DNA from: Forficula auricularia
Lineage: Eukaryota; Arthropoda; Insecta; Dermaptera; Forficulidae
Direction: 5' to 3'
NCBI GenBank assembly: GCA_024734495.1
Contig: JALMQS010000088.1
Span: 186,001-250,000 of the forward strand
Length of the DNA: 64,000 bases
Below the pieces are notes generated by a model. That model ran no database searches and had not been told where the DNA came from. It saw only the letters and a program-made list of their open reading frames with translations. Each line of letters begins with the position of its first letter. The stretch's first letter is position 1. Below, one piece after another: positions 21,042-32,872 of the stretch. Both the position numbers and the translations under genes were made by a program.

Positions 21042-21499
21042 ATTAACATTGGTACAGGGTATAAAATCTCCGGTCTTTAAACCGTTGTACTTTAGATTGG
21101 AATATTTTCACTGCTCAAATTAATTAGTTGACTGGATTATTCAGTATATTATATGTTATATATTTAATCAGACTTAATTTCATTAGATTCTAGATTAGAA
21201 AAGTTGGGGCAGTTCGTTGACTCTGACTGAGACACAAACAAACCTTTCCTGAAATGAAACTAATTAAAACAGAGAAAGATCCTTTAAAAAAAAGAGTTTA
21301 TCAATATTTAAAAATATTATAAAATCACTTCTTATTAAGACCTCAATTAATATTTAGAGCCACTAATTAGAATGTACGACAATATTTAATTTTATAAGAA
21401 TAAATCAAACAATGTGTCCTCTAAATGATTTAAATAAATTTACACACATTTTAACATATACATATATTTGTATATATATATTATTTATTTGTTTGAGTT

Positions 21500-21782
21500 C
21501 TAAGCTGACCACCAGTGAAGAAGGAACATCAAATTTTCAATATCCATACGATATTGACTCCATGAAAAATAACATTTATAATTAAAAAAGACTGATGATG
21601 AAGACCAAGTCTTCGAAACTATAGTCTGAAACAAATAAATAATAGATATATATATACAGATATATCATCTCAATATATATGTGTGTATGTTTATTTGCAT
21701 CAAGCAGAGGACAACCTCTTTGTTTCTCTTTGTGAATCAACAACTCTGCTACTCTAGGCAAAACAAAAACTTTTCAATTATA
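21500..21782 (+). mobile_element. Divergent family-4 hammerhead element
   Basis: A hammerhead at 21588-21630 is followed by an AT-rich body and the family-4 tail 'ctctgctactctaggcaaaa' to 'ttttcaatt'. No clean duplication was found. A tract of TA-rich microsatellite lies inside. Confidence 0.55.
21588..21630 (+). ncRNA. Hammerhead ribozyme, family 4 (stem I decayed)
   Basis: CTGATGA (21592-21598), an extra T, a six-pair stem II GAAGAC-CAA-GTCTTC, GAAA (21615-21618), then ACT-AT-AGT as stem III with C as the base before the cut (after 21626). The core is perfect, but the stem I strands (AAAGA and TGAAAC) hardly pair, so activity is uncertain. Confidence 0.7.
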
Positions 21783-21789
21783 TACATAT

Positions 21790-23390
21790 ATATTCTATAT
21801 CATGTAATGATATATAGGATATGTGTGAAGTATTGCATTCGTCTGCCGGGGTCCTAACTTAACTCATTGAGAGCTTCTATTTCTGCAGATCCATGGTGAA
21901 AAAGGGTAATTTCACTTCGTGACTTCTACGTGAAAGGAATCGATTCCCTTGGTGAAACCGGATTTGAAAAATAGAACCACATATTGTGGTGTCCATCGGT
22001 CAAAAATCCATAGGTATATATGTACTACATAGTATGTACCCCCCTGCGTTTCGCAACCGTAAGTCTTAGAGCTATGAAATTCGAAAGTTAAGCTCGAAAT
22101 AGCCTAGAAGGAGTACAGCAAGCTTTTGGTTAAAATTGGACTATCGAAAGTTTACATTTTTTTCGTTTCTTGTGATTTTCACAAAAACGGGTCTATCGAT
22201 TTTTTTTTAATTGGTGTTACCTACTTATCAAGTGTCATATGTTGTTAGTCTTGTATAAATTTTAATACGATTGAAATATAGGAAGAGGTTGTAAATTAGG
22301 AGAGGAAATTTTACAAGTATAAACTGGGAAGTGAGTGTTTTATAATTTTTGAATTTTATTTGAATAAATGGAATTTTCCGAAATTTCATTATTTTACAAC
22401 TCAGGCTCAATCACCAGAGTATTGACTTTAAAAACCAAGAAAAGACCCATTAACCTTGGATCATAGTATATTTATTTGGTTTATATCGTATGTCAAATGG
22501 GTTCTCCTCTTCAATAAGCTTTACGGGAAGTTGGCCTAATCCTAAAGACGACTTTTATTTTATAACACTAGTTATTTTTAATGTTTTATGTTGTCCTAAA
22601 TTTATATTCATATGCTGTCATAACATTAAATATGATGTTATCATTAAGTTGTTATCATTATGTTAATCAATCAATATTCATAAAATAAGGACTTATACTG
22701 ATACATAATTCAATTCTATTGTTTATAGCAAACATTTATGGTATTTATTTCTATAAAAGAATTACATATAATCATTTTATTTCCATATACCTAAATACAT
22801 TGTCAATATTAATTCTCCTTGATTAGATATATTTAATGAGAATGGATAACAGCGCATTGATAAACCTTTAAACGTGCTGATTGATCTGTGAACGGAATTA
22901 TCGAGTTCCTTGTTAATAATAGTATCAATAAGATTCATTGTGAAACAATACATACGTTGCTACAATTAATAATTCAATAACGAATATCTCAAAGCAATGG
23001 TATCAATAGGGAGCATCAATGTCAATTTGACCAACACAATATTATTATATAGGGGCTTTTAACAAGGGACAGTTCGCTTGTGAAATTATCTGTAATTGAT
23101 ATAATGAATAGTATATTATCACTATAACAATTAATTCATATATTGCTGATTTATCTAACGTTGAATCAGTTTTCTAACTTTTATAAACTTGGTGATTTAA
23201 ATTTTTGTTTAATTACTAGAATATAATATGTTTATAGATCTTTGTCCATATCCTGGGAAATAATTTTATATAGTTAAAGCAAATATTCCTGGGCGGGCAC
23301 ATTTTTTTGGAAAACAGATTTTTATGTAAGCTCATACATTATTTCAAAAATATAATAAAAATCATTAATAATTTGAATTTTTTTTCTTTC
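21790..23390. other. No gene seen; one dispersed repeat block
   Basis: About 22000-22160 is related in reverse complement to 28340-28510 ('ttaagctcgaaatag', 'agtacagcaagcttttggtt'). The rest is AT-rich, with no supportable exon. Confidence 0.35.
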
Positions 23391-23394
23391 ATCT

Positions 23395-23488
23395 TGATAA
23401 TTCAAACTTCTTGATAATTTCGAAGTCTCGATAATTCGAATTTTTCATGTGGTCCCTTGGATTTCGAATTATCAAGAGCCGACTGTAT
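23395..23488. repeat. pogo/Tigger-type transposon end
   Basis: Three 'cttgataattc'-like units lead to 'cgaattatcaagagccgact' and G at about 23488, followed by TA. In reverse this reads CAGTCGGCTCTTGATAATTC, the usual inverted end of Tigger/pogo elements. The other end was not located. Confidence 0.5.
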
Positions 23489-24293
23489 TTGGTTTAATAA
23501 CTAAATTGTTCTAAATGATGGATAGACAGATATTGTAGGAACACTAGTAGGGCCCTGTTTTTAAGAAGAGTCCTAAAAATTATTTTCTAATTTGAGATAA
23601 ATTCAATTTCCTAATAAACACATATTAACTATTGGTAATTATACATATTTTTGTCTCCCTAAAGAACCTTGTCTTTCTATTCAGCCCAGACTATATACCT
23701 ACCATATATTATTTTACAGCAGTTACACCACCACCTTAAAATACCCAGATTCATCTTCTTGCTTATTCTGCACTTCAGAATTGAGCCATTAAAAATTAAT
23801 AGTATAGTCCTCCCTGGCTCACTCCCTTATTGTTTCTTTGAATATCAACTTTTTACTATCAGATATATATATAATACTTAATTTTATTTTATGTAGAGAT
23901 ATTTGACTTTCTACCATTCTAACTTGTCATAAAAAATGGGAATTTGCATATGATTCAAAATTATATATCATTAATTTGATTGAAAGAAACAAGTTTCTTA
24001 ATTAATGTTTTCTAAAGCAACGTTGTAATTATAATCAAAAGAAACATTGATATAAAAATATCAAACTCATTATTAATTAAGATTGCTATACAGAATTCCC
24101 GAATTTGAATATAATTAGAACGTACTTTAACTTTAGATAGCATATATAATAGTAATAGTTAGCTATAATTATAAATAATCTTACTTCTATACTTTCTGAA
24201 TCATTATACCAAAATAACTAAGACTAAAGAGAATATCTGAATATCTTAGATATTTATAGAAACACATGAAATTTAATCAAATAAAAATAACAA

Positions 24294-24497
24294 GGAGTGT
24301 AAGGTTGTCCGAGCTGGCTAAGGCGCTGGCCCCGCTTCAGCATCGTTGATGACAATGTTCAAGCGTGAGACCCGGGTTCGAGCATGGCTAGCATATAAAA
24401 TTTCGGCCGGCTAAAACTCGGGTTCCTCACTAATCTTACTAACACTTTACTGATGTGCTGTCTAAATGGGCTTTGTTCCCGGTGACAATAAATAAAT
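24294..24497 (+). mobile_element. tRNA-derived SINE, second family
   Basis: An element of about 204 bp lies between 9 bp duplications aaataacaa (24285-24293, 24498-24506). The head 'ggctaaggcgctggcc' fits the A-box of a type II (Leu/Ser-like) tRNA, and 'GGGTTCGAGCAT' is the B-box. The body differs from the SINE at 20819 and ends in an AATAAATAAATA tail. Confidence 0.8.
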
Positions 24498-24848
24498 AAA
24501 TAACAAAAACTTATCCCTTAATAACATAACTAAAATGGTCCTTGGATTTATTATATGTTAGTTTAGTGAAAGACCTCTTGATCTTAAAGATTCTGCTATT
24601 TAGATTAAAGGCGGGCGAGCGTTGCTCGGCGTTTTTTTTGAAGAAGTTAAAAGCTGTATAATAATATTATTTTTAGGATTAAATAAAATCTAAATAAAAG
24701 GGTTAACTTTTTTGCCAATTTTTCAGCCCAATACTGCCATTATCACATTCCATTGATGGGCACAAAATTTTATTATAATATCTATATATAATCTACATTT
24801 TCTAAAAGTAATAAACCCAACAAACTCACGCTACTTTTGAAATACTAA

Positions 24849-25556
24849 TATAATAACTTGGAGGGCTTGAGATGTTGTCAAAAATTTAGCAAAAACGTAC
24901 ACTCCCTATTAGTGTGGTTCTTATTTTAGAAGTATGTGGAAATCAACTGGACAACCCGGAAACTTGTTCGTATAGGTGAAAAACTAATAACTGTTGATTT
25001 TGAATCATTTGGAACATCGAGTAACCGAGCCCTAGTCCTCTAAAGTTTGGAAAAATCGGTTTATTCCCTATTTTTCATTTTCGTGCACCCTAATTAAACG
25101 GTCCCAAATTGACTAAAATTGTCAAAGTTATGAATTTTTTAGTTACATCATATTTGTATATTTCCAAATTTTGTACATATTTTCTAGATATTTCATTAAA
25201 ATTCGAATATTTCTTAATATTTCGGTTAATAATAAAAACTCCGTCAACTTTAGTCCGATTTCAATAAATAAACATGTTTTGGATTCGTATTAACGTCCTC
25301 TATCGATATAATATATAATTTGACCATTTGGGAAGACCGTTTAATATTAGGGTGAACCAAAATGAAAAAACCTACTTTTTCCAACTTTAGAGGGCTAGGG
25401 CTCGGTTAAGCGATGTTCGATATTGCTCAAAATTTACAGTTATTAGTTTTTTATCTACACAAACAAGTTTCCGGGTTGTCCCGTTGATTTTCGAATAATT
25501 CCCCATATACTCTAAAACCACTTTACTCCCTATATATTTTCAAACCCTCTAATTAC
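24849..25556. repeat. Foldback element with arms of about 240 bp
   Basis: Left 24860-25115 ('ggacaacccggaaacttgtt', 'ccgagccctagtcctctaaa') is the complement of right 25325-25550 ('tttagagggctagggctcgg', 'aacaagtttccgggttgtcc'). About 200 bp of AT-rich loop lies between. No transposase is seen, so it is a non-autonomous long-inverted-repeat element. Confidence 0.75.
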
Positions 25557-25983
25557 CTCAATACGTTACTAACCTGAGTCGATATTTGCTTAGTCTAGAC
25601 TTATATTAATACAATTTTCGGCATACTTACTATAACAAAAAGTTTTTCGAAACATTAAGATAAACAATTTCAACCAACAAGAAAAATTTCGACATTTGAA
25701 AATAATTTTTCAACGAGATGCAAAGATAAATTTTCAAATGAATATCAAAAGTTTTTCTACGATTAGGTACCTAATTGTTAGGTTCAATCTTTTCTTTGTA
25801 TTTTTTTTTTATTTACCTAACTAAAATTTTCTTCGCGAGAAAAATATTTATCACTTATAATAATGTCAAAAATAAGTTCCAGAACGGAGTACGACCAGTA
25901 CATTCCTGTGAATCACCCTGTAAATATATTAAATTTAAATATTTTTACGTTTATTTTCATTTTAGATTAAAATGAAAATTATA

Positions 25984-26407
25984 TTAAATAATATTTTTGA
26001 AAATTAATTTTTTAAAGAGATCTAAATACATGTTTGTATTATTATCAAAAGGTTCTCTCTTGGGATCAAAGCAAACAATACTAGATCTTGTTTCAGAATA
26101 GACCTGTTCTGATACTTGCTCTTTAGCCACACAGCCTCTTAAATAAATTGGATATTGACGTTCATCAAATAATACCATCCGATCAGGGTCTCCATTGAAT
26201 TTTAATCCAGGTCAGAATTCCCCATTGTTTCCTATTCTCAGCTTGGCAAGGGGCAGGTTAATTGATATTGATGATAGAAGGATAAGGCGAGATCCAGGCT
26301 TTCAAGCTTGCATAAAGGGATATAATTCAGTTTTTCATAATGGAATATCTGATTTCTATAAGTTCAATTCTACTGAGAATAGTTCATTGATAGGCCATCA
26401 AATATAA
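25984..26407. other. Unrecognised region, open in parts on both strands
   Basis: The minus frame 25984-26178 ('RMVLFDERQYPIYLRGCVAK') and the plus frame 26195-26407 ('NFNPGQNSPLFPILSLARGR') both have balanced amino-acid composition and higher GC than the surroundings. Extending the minus frame to 26390 meets three TGA codons and one TAG. I recognise no family. It could be a decayed exon, a transposon fragment or a piece of organellar DNA. Confidence 0.3.
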
Positions 26408-26556
26408 AATACGTATTTTTCATCCATTTATTATCAAAAATTATTGATAAATTATAGGGATACTCAACAGATTATAATTATTTAGTTTAGGAAAATTATA
26501 ATTAACCAAATGTATTCATGATATTATTCTAATTTTTCCTTTTTCTTTACTTTCAG

Positions 26557-26636
26557 AGTTCGAGTCGAGTATTACGTTAACGAAAACACCTTCAAAGAAA
26601 GACTACAATTATACTTCATCAAAAATCAACGTTCAA
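26557..26636 (+). CDS. slo2: Slo2/KCNT sodium-activated K+ channel, cytoplasmic N-terminal exon
   Basis: The exon is bounded by a tttactttcag acceptor and a gtaagt donor. It translates to '[20 protein letters not shown]' then 'IKNQRS', the strongly conserved segment just before S1 in Slo2/KCNT1/KCNT2 channels (vertebrate form [14 protein letters not shown]...FFIKNQRSS). It ends in phase 1 (A|GT), so the next exon should complete the second serine and encode S1. That exon was not found in the 19.9 kb before the next recognised exon. The channel is a plasma-membrane K+ channel opened by cytosolic Na+. Gene assignment is by motif recognition. Confidence 0.9.
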
Positions 26637-27349
26637 GTAAGTAGAATATAATCTCACAATATGAAAAACAAAAATGATTATTATCCCTATCATTTAGAAA
26701 ATAGGAAGTTGTTAATAAAGGCTAGTCTTAATGGTAAAAGAAAAGTAAAAATATTTTTACTTTTCTTTTATTAAAATATGTTTCACCTCACACCAATGCA
26801 AGGCTCTCTAAAAATTACTCTTTATGGAAAAGAACAATGAATGAATCAGAGACTTAAATGATAAGAGAGGCAGAGAGAAAGAATTTAGATGCCTAAATGA
26901 TGAAAATGGATTGAGTAGTTAGAATTACTAATAAGGAAGTTGTCGATAGAAATAGGAGAAATAAGATATTGCATATTTTTGGAGGATGAATTATGTAGTA
27001 AGAGAAAGCGCAATGATAACCTAAAATACCTTTACTATAAACGATTTGGAATGTGGAACTTTTAGATAAATCAAAATTTTGTTGTCATTAGAATCAAATG
27101 GTGGTGAACAGTTGTGTCATGCCATTTTCTGGACCTATAATATTAGTATAAGTTAGTACAAATAAGTACAAATTATTCTTATTTTCTTTTACTTTATAAA
27201 ATGTAAACCATATAATTTTTTAGGGTAATATTATGTTCATGGCGGTCGCTATTGCAATCTTTGCATGTTATAAAATAATAATTTCTTTGTTATATATTAT
27301 TATAATATATGGTATATTATATATATTTACTGAGCTGTACAAACTAAGA

Positions 27350-27883
27350 AACGAAAGAAACGAGGAAATTAAATCAAGAATTGCCCAAGCTAAAATGGGA
27401 TTTAATTCGAAACAAAAACTCCTATGCTTCTCCTCAATCAGCTTAGAAAACAGGAAGATGCTATTGAAGACATATGTATGGAGCATACTCATGTACGGGT
27501 GTGAAACCTGGACAATTAGGGAAGCGGAGACAAAGAGATTAGAGGCTTTTAAAATGTGGTGCTACAGAAAAATGATGAATATCAAATGGATGGATAAAAT
27601 TACAAATGAAGAAGTTCTTGGAAGAATCGGAGAAAGAAGAACCTTGTGGAAGAGTCTGAAGAAGAGAAGAAGTCAGATGATGGGGCACACACTGAGACAT
27701 GGGGGACTGCTTAGGGATATCTTGGAGGGGAAGGTAGGAAAGAAAAAGGGAAGGGGAAGGCCCAGATTAGAATATTTCAACCAAATAATTGGGGATATGG
27801 GATGCGAGACATTTAGAGAGGTCAAACAGCTGGCGGGGGACAGAGTCGAGTGGAGACGGGTGGTTGCATCAAACCAGTCTTAG
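27350..27883 (+). pseudogene. RTE-type LINE, C-terminus of reverse transcriptase polyprotein
   Basis: The frame contains 'RIAQAKMGF', 'LLKTYVWSILMYGCETWTI', 'RLEAFKMWCYRKMMNIKWMD' and 'TNEEVLGRI', then a basic tail 'GKKKGRGRPRL'. This is the post-RT domain of the endonuclease-reverse transcriptase LINEs common in invertebrates. The open frame upstream of about 27350 is unrelated AT-rich sequence, so the copy is 5'-truncated. The 3' end has a short 'atgatgat' tail shortly after the stop. Confidence 0.8.
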
Positions 27884-27889
27884 GACTGT

Positions 27890-28787
27890 ATACTCAATGA
27901 TGATGAATTTGAAAGAGAAATCTTTTCTGTTTGATTTAAAATAATCTTTGAAATTATTTATAATTCGAATTCGTTAAAACCCTATCTAATTCAATAACGA
28001 AGAGAGTTGTTGATAGATGGTGTGACTTTTACATCCTCTTTTTTGAAATTATCATACTAATTTTTAGAATTGGTCAATTTAATAAGCACTTTTGAAAAAA
28101 TCGTTATTTTTCTTGTGTCCCGTCTACTCGTCCTGCCTTCCTTAGTTTCAAACAGAATAAAATTTATATAGTGAATATGGAAATATATAATTCGGTTCTT
28201 TGATTTCAACCAAAATATTGAGATATTTCTTATAACCGATATCTAGTATGTATTTCAAATCTCAGCTTGTTAAATAACATTATATTTGAAAAGCATATAC
28301 CGATTTAAAAAAAGAGAATTTTTGAGAATATTGACAAAAAATAAGTAAAGGGCTACTTCCCATAAGCCCATTTCAACTAAAAGCTTGTTGTACTTCTTCT
28401 AACCCATATCTAGCTTAAGTTTCGAATTATGTAGCTCTGCAAACTACCAATGCTGAAGGCAGGGAGGTACAACGCTCTGTCTAATGGATTTTTGGTAAAA
28501 TTTCGGAATTCTAAGGACCACGATAATCGTATTTTCTTCTCATTTTGATTTCGCACTTTTAAGGATATCGTTTACTTTCACTTAGGAATAACTAAATAAA
28601 AATAAATCTTATAAACCTGGTGATGGAGGCTCTCAAAATTTTAAGACCTCGAAAGAAGAATGGTTTACTTCTACATACTCATATATCAAATATCGTTTAA
28701 TTATCAAGATATAAGGTGAAAAATAAACAGAATGTATTCAAGTATCCCTCATTAAAGCAGATAATTAATCCTCCGTTATTACGTCAA
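27890..28787. other. No gene seen
   Basis: AT-rich DNA apart from the dispersed block at 28340-28510 noted with 22000-22160. No splice-bounded coding segment is recognised, although the missing S1 exon of the channel gene must lie somewhere in this intron if the gene is intact. Confidence 0.35.
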
Positions 28788-28791
28788 TTAA

Positions 28792-29486
28792 GGTAGTTCT
28801 TTCACAAATTCAAAAACTTGGAATATAAGTCATTAAAAGCATAATAAACACACTGTTAAAATTAGAAGACGATTTACCACACCAAACATGATATAATTGC
28901 TATTAAAAATGAAATATTTTACATATGGTAGATTGGGAAAGGGTGGGAAAATGATCATTATTTTAATAATAAAACTAAGATACGAGGTAGGTTTCACAAA
29001 AAAGAAATAAAACAAAATTGAGTTTTGAGTTCGATATATTTCGGGGTTAGCCCATCATCAGGAGTCTAAGAAAACTGATTACATATTGGAAAAATAGTTT
29101 TACAAGTAAGAATTTTTAAAAATTTTTTAAAAATGTATGTGGTGGGGGGATCATTATTTTATTTTTTTTCATTGAAGGACTTTCACTATCTTGATGAAAA
29201 ACTAATAATTGTTATAATAATATATTCAGAGTAACTTAAAAAAATTGAAATTATTTACCTCGTAGTTTTGATAAAAAATAAAAAAAAACATATTTGGGCG
29301 ATTATTTTTAGTGGAGGGGATATAAGAACAATGGCTTTGAAACGATCCATTCATAAAGAGGATATAGTACTGTAAGATAGCACAGTCACGTTAAAAAAAC
29401 ATAACCTAAAATTTTAGCACCGTTCATATGCATAGAGTGGTTACGAGGCTAAAACTTTTTCTGTGGATTGTCGTGAAAGAACTACC
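28792..29486. mobile_element. TTAA-flanked inverted-repeat element (copy 1)
   Basis: Ends GGTAGTTCTTTCAC and GTGAAAGAACTACC form a perfect 14 bp inverted repeat between TTAA tetramers (28788-28791, 29487-29490). TTAA targeting is the piggyBac signature, though the GGTAG terminus is not the usual piggyBac end. The 695 bp interior has no transposase and carries a family-1 hammerhead at 29030-29070. Confidence 0.7.
29030..29070 (-). ncRNA. Hammerhead ribozyme, family 1 (partly decayed)
   Basis: Minus strand: ACTC, CTGATGA (29061-29055), extra T, GGG/CCC stem II with one surplus C, GAAA, the self-complementary ATATAT and a cut site ATC|GAAC. Expected GAGT has become GAAC, so only two stem I pairs remain. 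Downstream, 'ttttttgtgaaacctacc' matches the family-1 body. Confidence 0.65.
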
Positions 29487-29490
29487 TTAA

Positions 29491-30369
29491 ATAAAACCCC
29501 ACAAGAAAAAACTAACTACACTGAAGTGCAAAAAAATCGACCCACCAATAAAAACTTTATTAAATAGTAAATGATTTTTAATCTTTTTACAAGGAACCAT
29601 ACATTATTGAAATTAGTGCGAATCGGACTAGCCTTTTCTGGATTTAACTCGCACGATTTTGACTTCTTTTCAACTTAGCATTAGAAAAGTTCATATGACT
29701 GAAAATTATTTTCCCAATACAAATCCATAAGTTTAGCTAAATAATAATTTTTCACTTTTCTCTCTCTAATACTATCCATAAATTTAATCCTTCAATGAAA
29801 AACATAGCAGTCAGGAGTTTCTAAATTAAAAACCCATTCCATATATCCCAAAAAGTCATCAGTTATTTATTCCGCCGTGTTATGGATAATTTCTATTATA
29901 TGTCAGAAAGGTTATATCGTCACTATTATATCAAAATGTCGTATGTCAAAATTACCAAAAAAATGTTATTGAAGAAAAACACATGTATTTGTTAGCTAGA
30001 TCTGCTCTCAAATTGTTGTATGTCATCAAGTGATAGAACTCAAGTTACAGATTTAAAACAATACAAAGTATTTAGGGTTAATACAAAATGAAAACAGAGC
30101 TACTGAAAAGTGTAGATTTTTACAATCGACATTTTGATATAACAGCGACGATATTCAGTCCTTCCGAAGTGAACCCAAATGCCAAAAATGTAAGCACGTG
30201 ACTTGAACTCTGAGATGAAACCTTGTCTAACGTTATAAAACACTAAAATGTTTTACCCGAAGATTTTATCTTCATATTTAAGAATTTTGAAGTCAAATGA
30301 TTCTAAATCTAAAGATGCAGGCAAAGCATATTTTAATTAGAATAATTTGAGGGTTTCGATTTATGAAAA
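29491..30369. other. No gene seen
   Basis: AT-rich intronic sequence, no exon or bounded repeat recognised. Confidence 0.35.
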
Positions 30370-30795
30370 TTTTCGAAATTCGAATGGGAATGGAATGACT
30401 ATTACTAATTTTAATATAAAATACAAAATAAACCTTCTGATATAAAAATTAAATATACTATAAAAATGAACCTTTAATAAAAAAATAGAGTAATTATTTT
30501 TTTGGGGAACAAAATTGGGGGGGGGGTTCAAAAAATAGAACTATCAACATAAGTTCTAGACCCTTTAATATACATGATTTCGCATATCTATACGACTTTA
30601 TGAAAATGACTCCCACCCACAAATTGATAGTGATCAATATTAGGGGAGGGGGTTCAAAAATATTTTCAAACAAAAATTGAAGAATGCTGATATTTCTAAT
30701 AAAATAGTCTCATATTTAAAATGAGATTTAATTAAAGTGCCCACAATTAAGATGGGGACAGTAGTTCTTTCGTAAATGATTATAAATTGATTTAT
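30370..30795. repeat. Dispersed repeat with G-run modules (copy 2)
   Basis: Counterpart of 780-1265, sharing 'tttcgcatat', 'tacgactttatgaaaatga' and the closing 'ttctttcgtaaatgattata'. Two poly-G runs sit at matching positions. It abuts the TTAA element that starts at 30799. Confidence 0.6.
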
Positions 30796-30798
30796 TAA

Positions 30799-31487
30799 GA
30801 TAGTTGTTTTCATGACAATACTAGCAAAAAGTTAATGCTAGAGTATATATGGTAGAACAGACAATAAGGATTCATAATTCATAAGCTCAAAACTTTTTGC
30901 TGATTATGTACCACTACTAGCCAAACCCGTGCTCATTTGACAAATCTGGCAACATTGTGCGAGCTTGAATATTTTTATCATAGAATTGACAGATAAAATA
31001 CACGGTCGATTTATTAGTTCTTAATAAAGGATTAAAAACTGTTGCGACAATGGCTGAAGCGAAATAACGTCAAAAAAAGTACTAAAGTTAATCCACTTTT
31101 TAGGTTAAATATATATGTTGTTGCCAGCTTGTTTTTAGTGTAAATTTTTCATTATTTATTCATTATTATCTCGGAAACTGTGTTGTAACTATTAATTAAA
31201 ATTTTCTTAAAAAATGTATTGGTTATTGTTTAATATTGGTTTAGTTTTTTATAACAATGGTAAGAAGAGTGTCTTAATTATAATTAAATATGAATGTAAA
31301 CTTTCCGATATCCCGTATTGTGCAATGTATAAGAGTCTGAAAAACTCTATTATTGGAATTTAATATCTCCGGAAATATATTGTTCATAAATTTCGTTTTG
31401 CCACCAGTGGATGCAGAAGTATTTAAATAATAATCTGTCTAAATTTCAAAGAAATCCTAAGAAAACCCATATGGTGAAACAACTACC
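30799..31487. mobile_element. TTAA-flanked inverted-repeat element (copy 2)
   Basis: Begins GATAGTTGTTTT and ends GAAACAACTACC, with TTAA on both sides (30795-30798, 31488-31491). The 689 bp interior matches 45134-46174 over its whole length, including 'tttgacaaatctggcaacat' and 'gttgttgccagcttgttttt'. No transposase is seen. Confidence 0.75.
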
Positions 31488-31539
31488 TTAAAAATTAAAT
31501 ATATGAGAGAGGCCAGGTCATACGGATGGCCACATCACC

Positions 31540-32060
31540 TTATTTTTTTAAGAATACGAAACATCTTTTTCATAAGAAGAAAATATTTCTATAACTACCT
31601 GGCAATATTTACGAAGAAATCAAAAGGAAATATTTTTTTTACCAAAATATAAATATTATTTTAGTATTTCGATTTGACAGGCATTATGTTATCTATACAA
31701 GAAGATATTAACAATGATGGCACTGACATTTTACAAGATCCATCGAGTTACAACAACTAACTGAGACTATTTAGTTAATTAAAGTAAATATTTAATAATG
31801 TGAAATAAATTTCCATTCATATCAATGTTTGATATTTTGATATACTTGTTTTAATATATGATATTTTGTATAATTGGAATAAGATAAATGTTTTGATTAA
31901 TTAGTTCAATCAAAGGAGCAAAATAAGAAAAACATTTACTAATAATTATTAAAGTTTACTATATTCAAACGCCTCCCACTCGATCGTAAACCCAAAAGTC
32001 AAAAATAATTTTTTTCTTTACTCTAGGGCGCAATCACAACGAGGCCGTGCCGAAAGACAA
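31540..32060. other. No gene seen
   Basis: AT-rich sequence without recognised features. Confidence 0.35.
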
Positions 32061-32065
32061 TTATA

Positions 32066-32231
32066 AATTAAATTAAATTAGGGAACGAAGAAAAGATTTT
32101 TATATTATAGACAAAAGGATCAGGGTTCGAAAGCATCGCAGCGCACATGCGAAGATCCCGGGTTCGAACCCCGGCTGATCCTTTTATCTATAATACAAAA
32201 TCTTTTCTTCGTTCCCTAATTTAATTTAATT
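32066..32231. mobile_element. Palindromic element with a tRNA T-arm at its centre
   Basis: Outer arms of about 55 bp ('gggaacgaagaaaagattt' with 'aaatcttttcttcgttccc') enclose 'aaggatcag' and 'ctgatcctt', then a core holding CCGGG-TTCGAAC-CCCGG, a perfect tRNA T-arm. AGGATCA and TGATCCT pair like an acceptor stem, but the stretch between acceptor and T-arm (35 nt) is too short for normal D and anticodon arms. Probably a palindromic tRNA-derived element rather than a working tRNA gene. Confidence 0.65.
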
Positions 32232-32598
32232 AAAGTTTACTTTTCAAAAATGTATAGTAGGTATAAAAAAGAGCACAAGTAGGTTAGGGCTCACCTATCA
32301 ATGATTCAGATTTTTTAAACATTCTCTCTAACTAATTATTTCAAATTATCCAAAATAATTTTCAGCAAACTTTAATTTGCAATATTTCATGGTGGTTGTA
32401 ACGTTGGAAGGAAGAAATTTTTCATAGAGCTTTGTGAGCCTATTTTCATTGGAACAACTAGAAAAATTTTTATTTTTATTATTCAAAATAACTTAATTAT
32501 TAAACATATTGATTGAGAATTCTTAGACTACAAATTAGAACCGCTATTAACCAAATGTTATGGTCGATTTCTCTTACATAATTTAAGTAACCGTTTTC

Positions 32599-32872
32599 TT
32601 TTTACTTTACCATACAGGATATGCTCAAGTACTGTAATCGTGCATGAAAAAAGGGAGTTTTTTTTTTTGCTTCTTTTTTTCGAAATATCTCAAAAACGGC
32701 TAAAACTATTATGATTAAAAAAAAAATTGAGCGAAACCATTGCATTTCGGTCTACAAAAAAGCTCTAATAAGCGAACATCGAAAAAATTATATTTTTTGA
32801 GATAATAACTGTTTTGTCAAAATGTCTGTTAGTCTGTTAGTCTGTGCGTTACCAAATTTTTGTGGACGAGTT
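32599..32872. repeat. Dispersed repeat Q1, copy 2, left part
   Basis: Matches 2374-2630 from 'actttaccata' to 'aaatttttgtggacgag'. The remaining part of the same repeat resumes at about 34167, so about 1.3 kb has been inserted. Confidence 0.65.

Noticed and set aside
32100..32185. Functional tRNA gene
   Set aside because: The T-arm and acceptor are good, but only 35 nt separate them, leaving no room for normal D and anticodon arms, and the piece is inside a palindrome.
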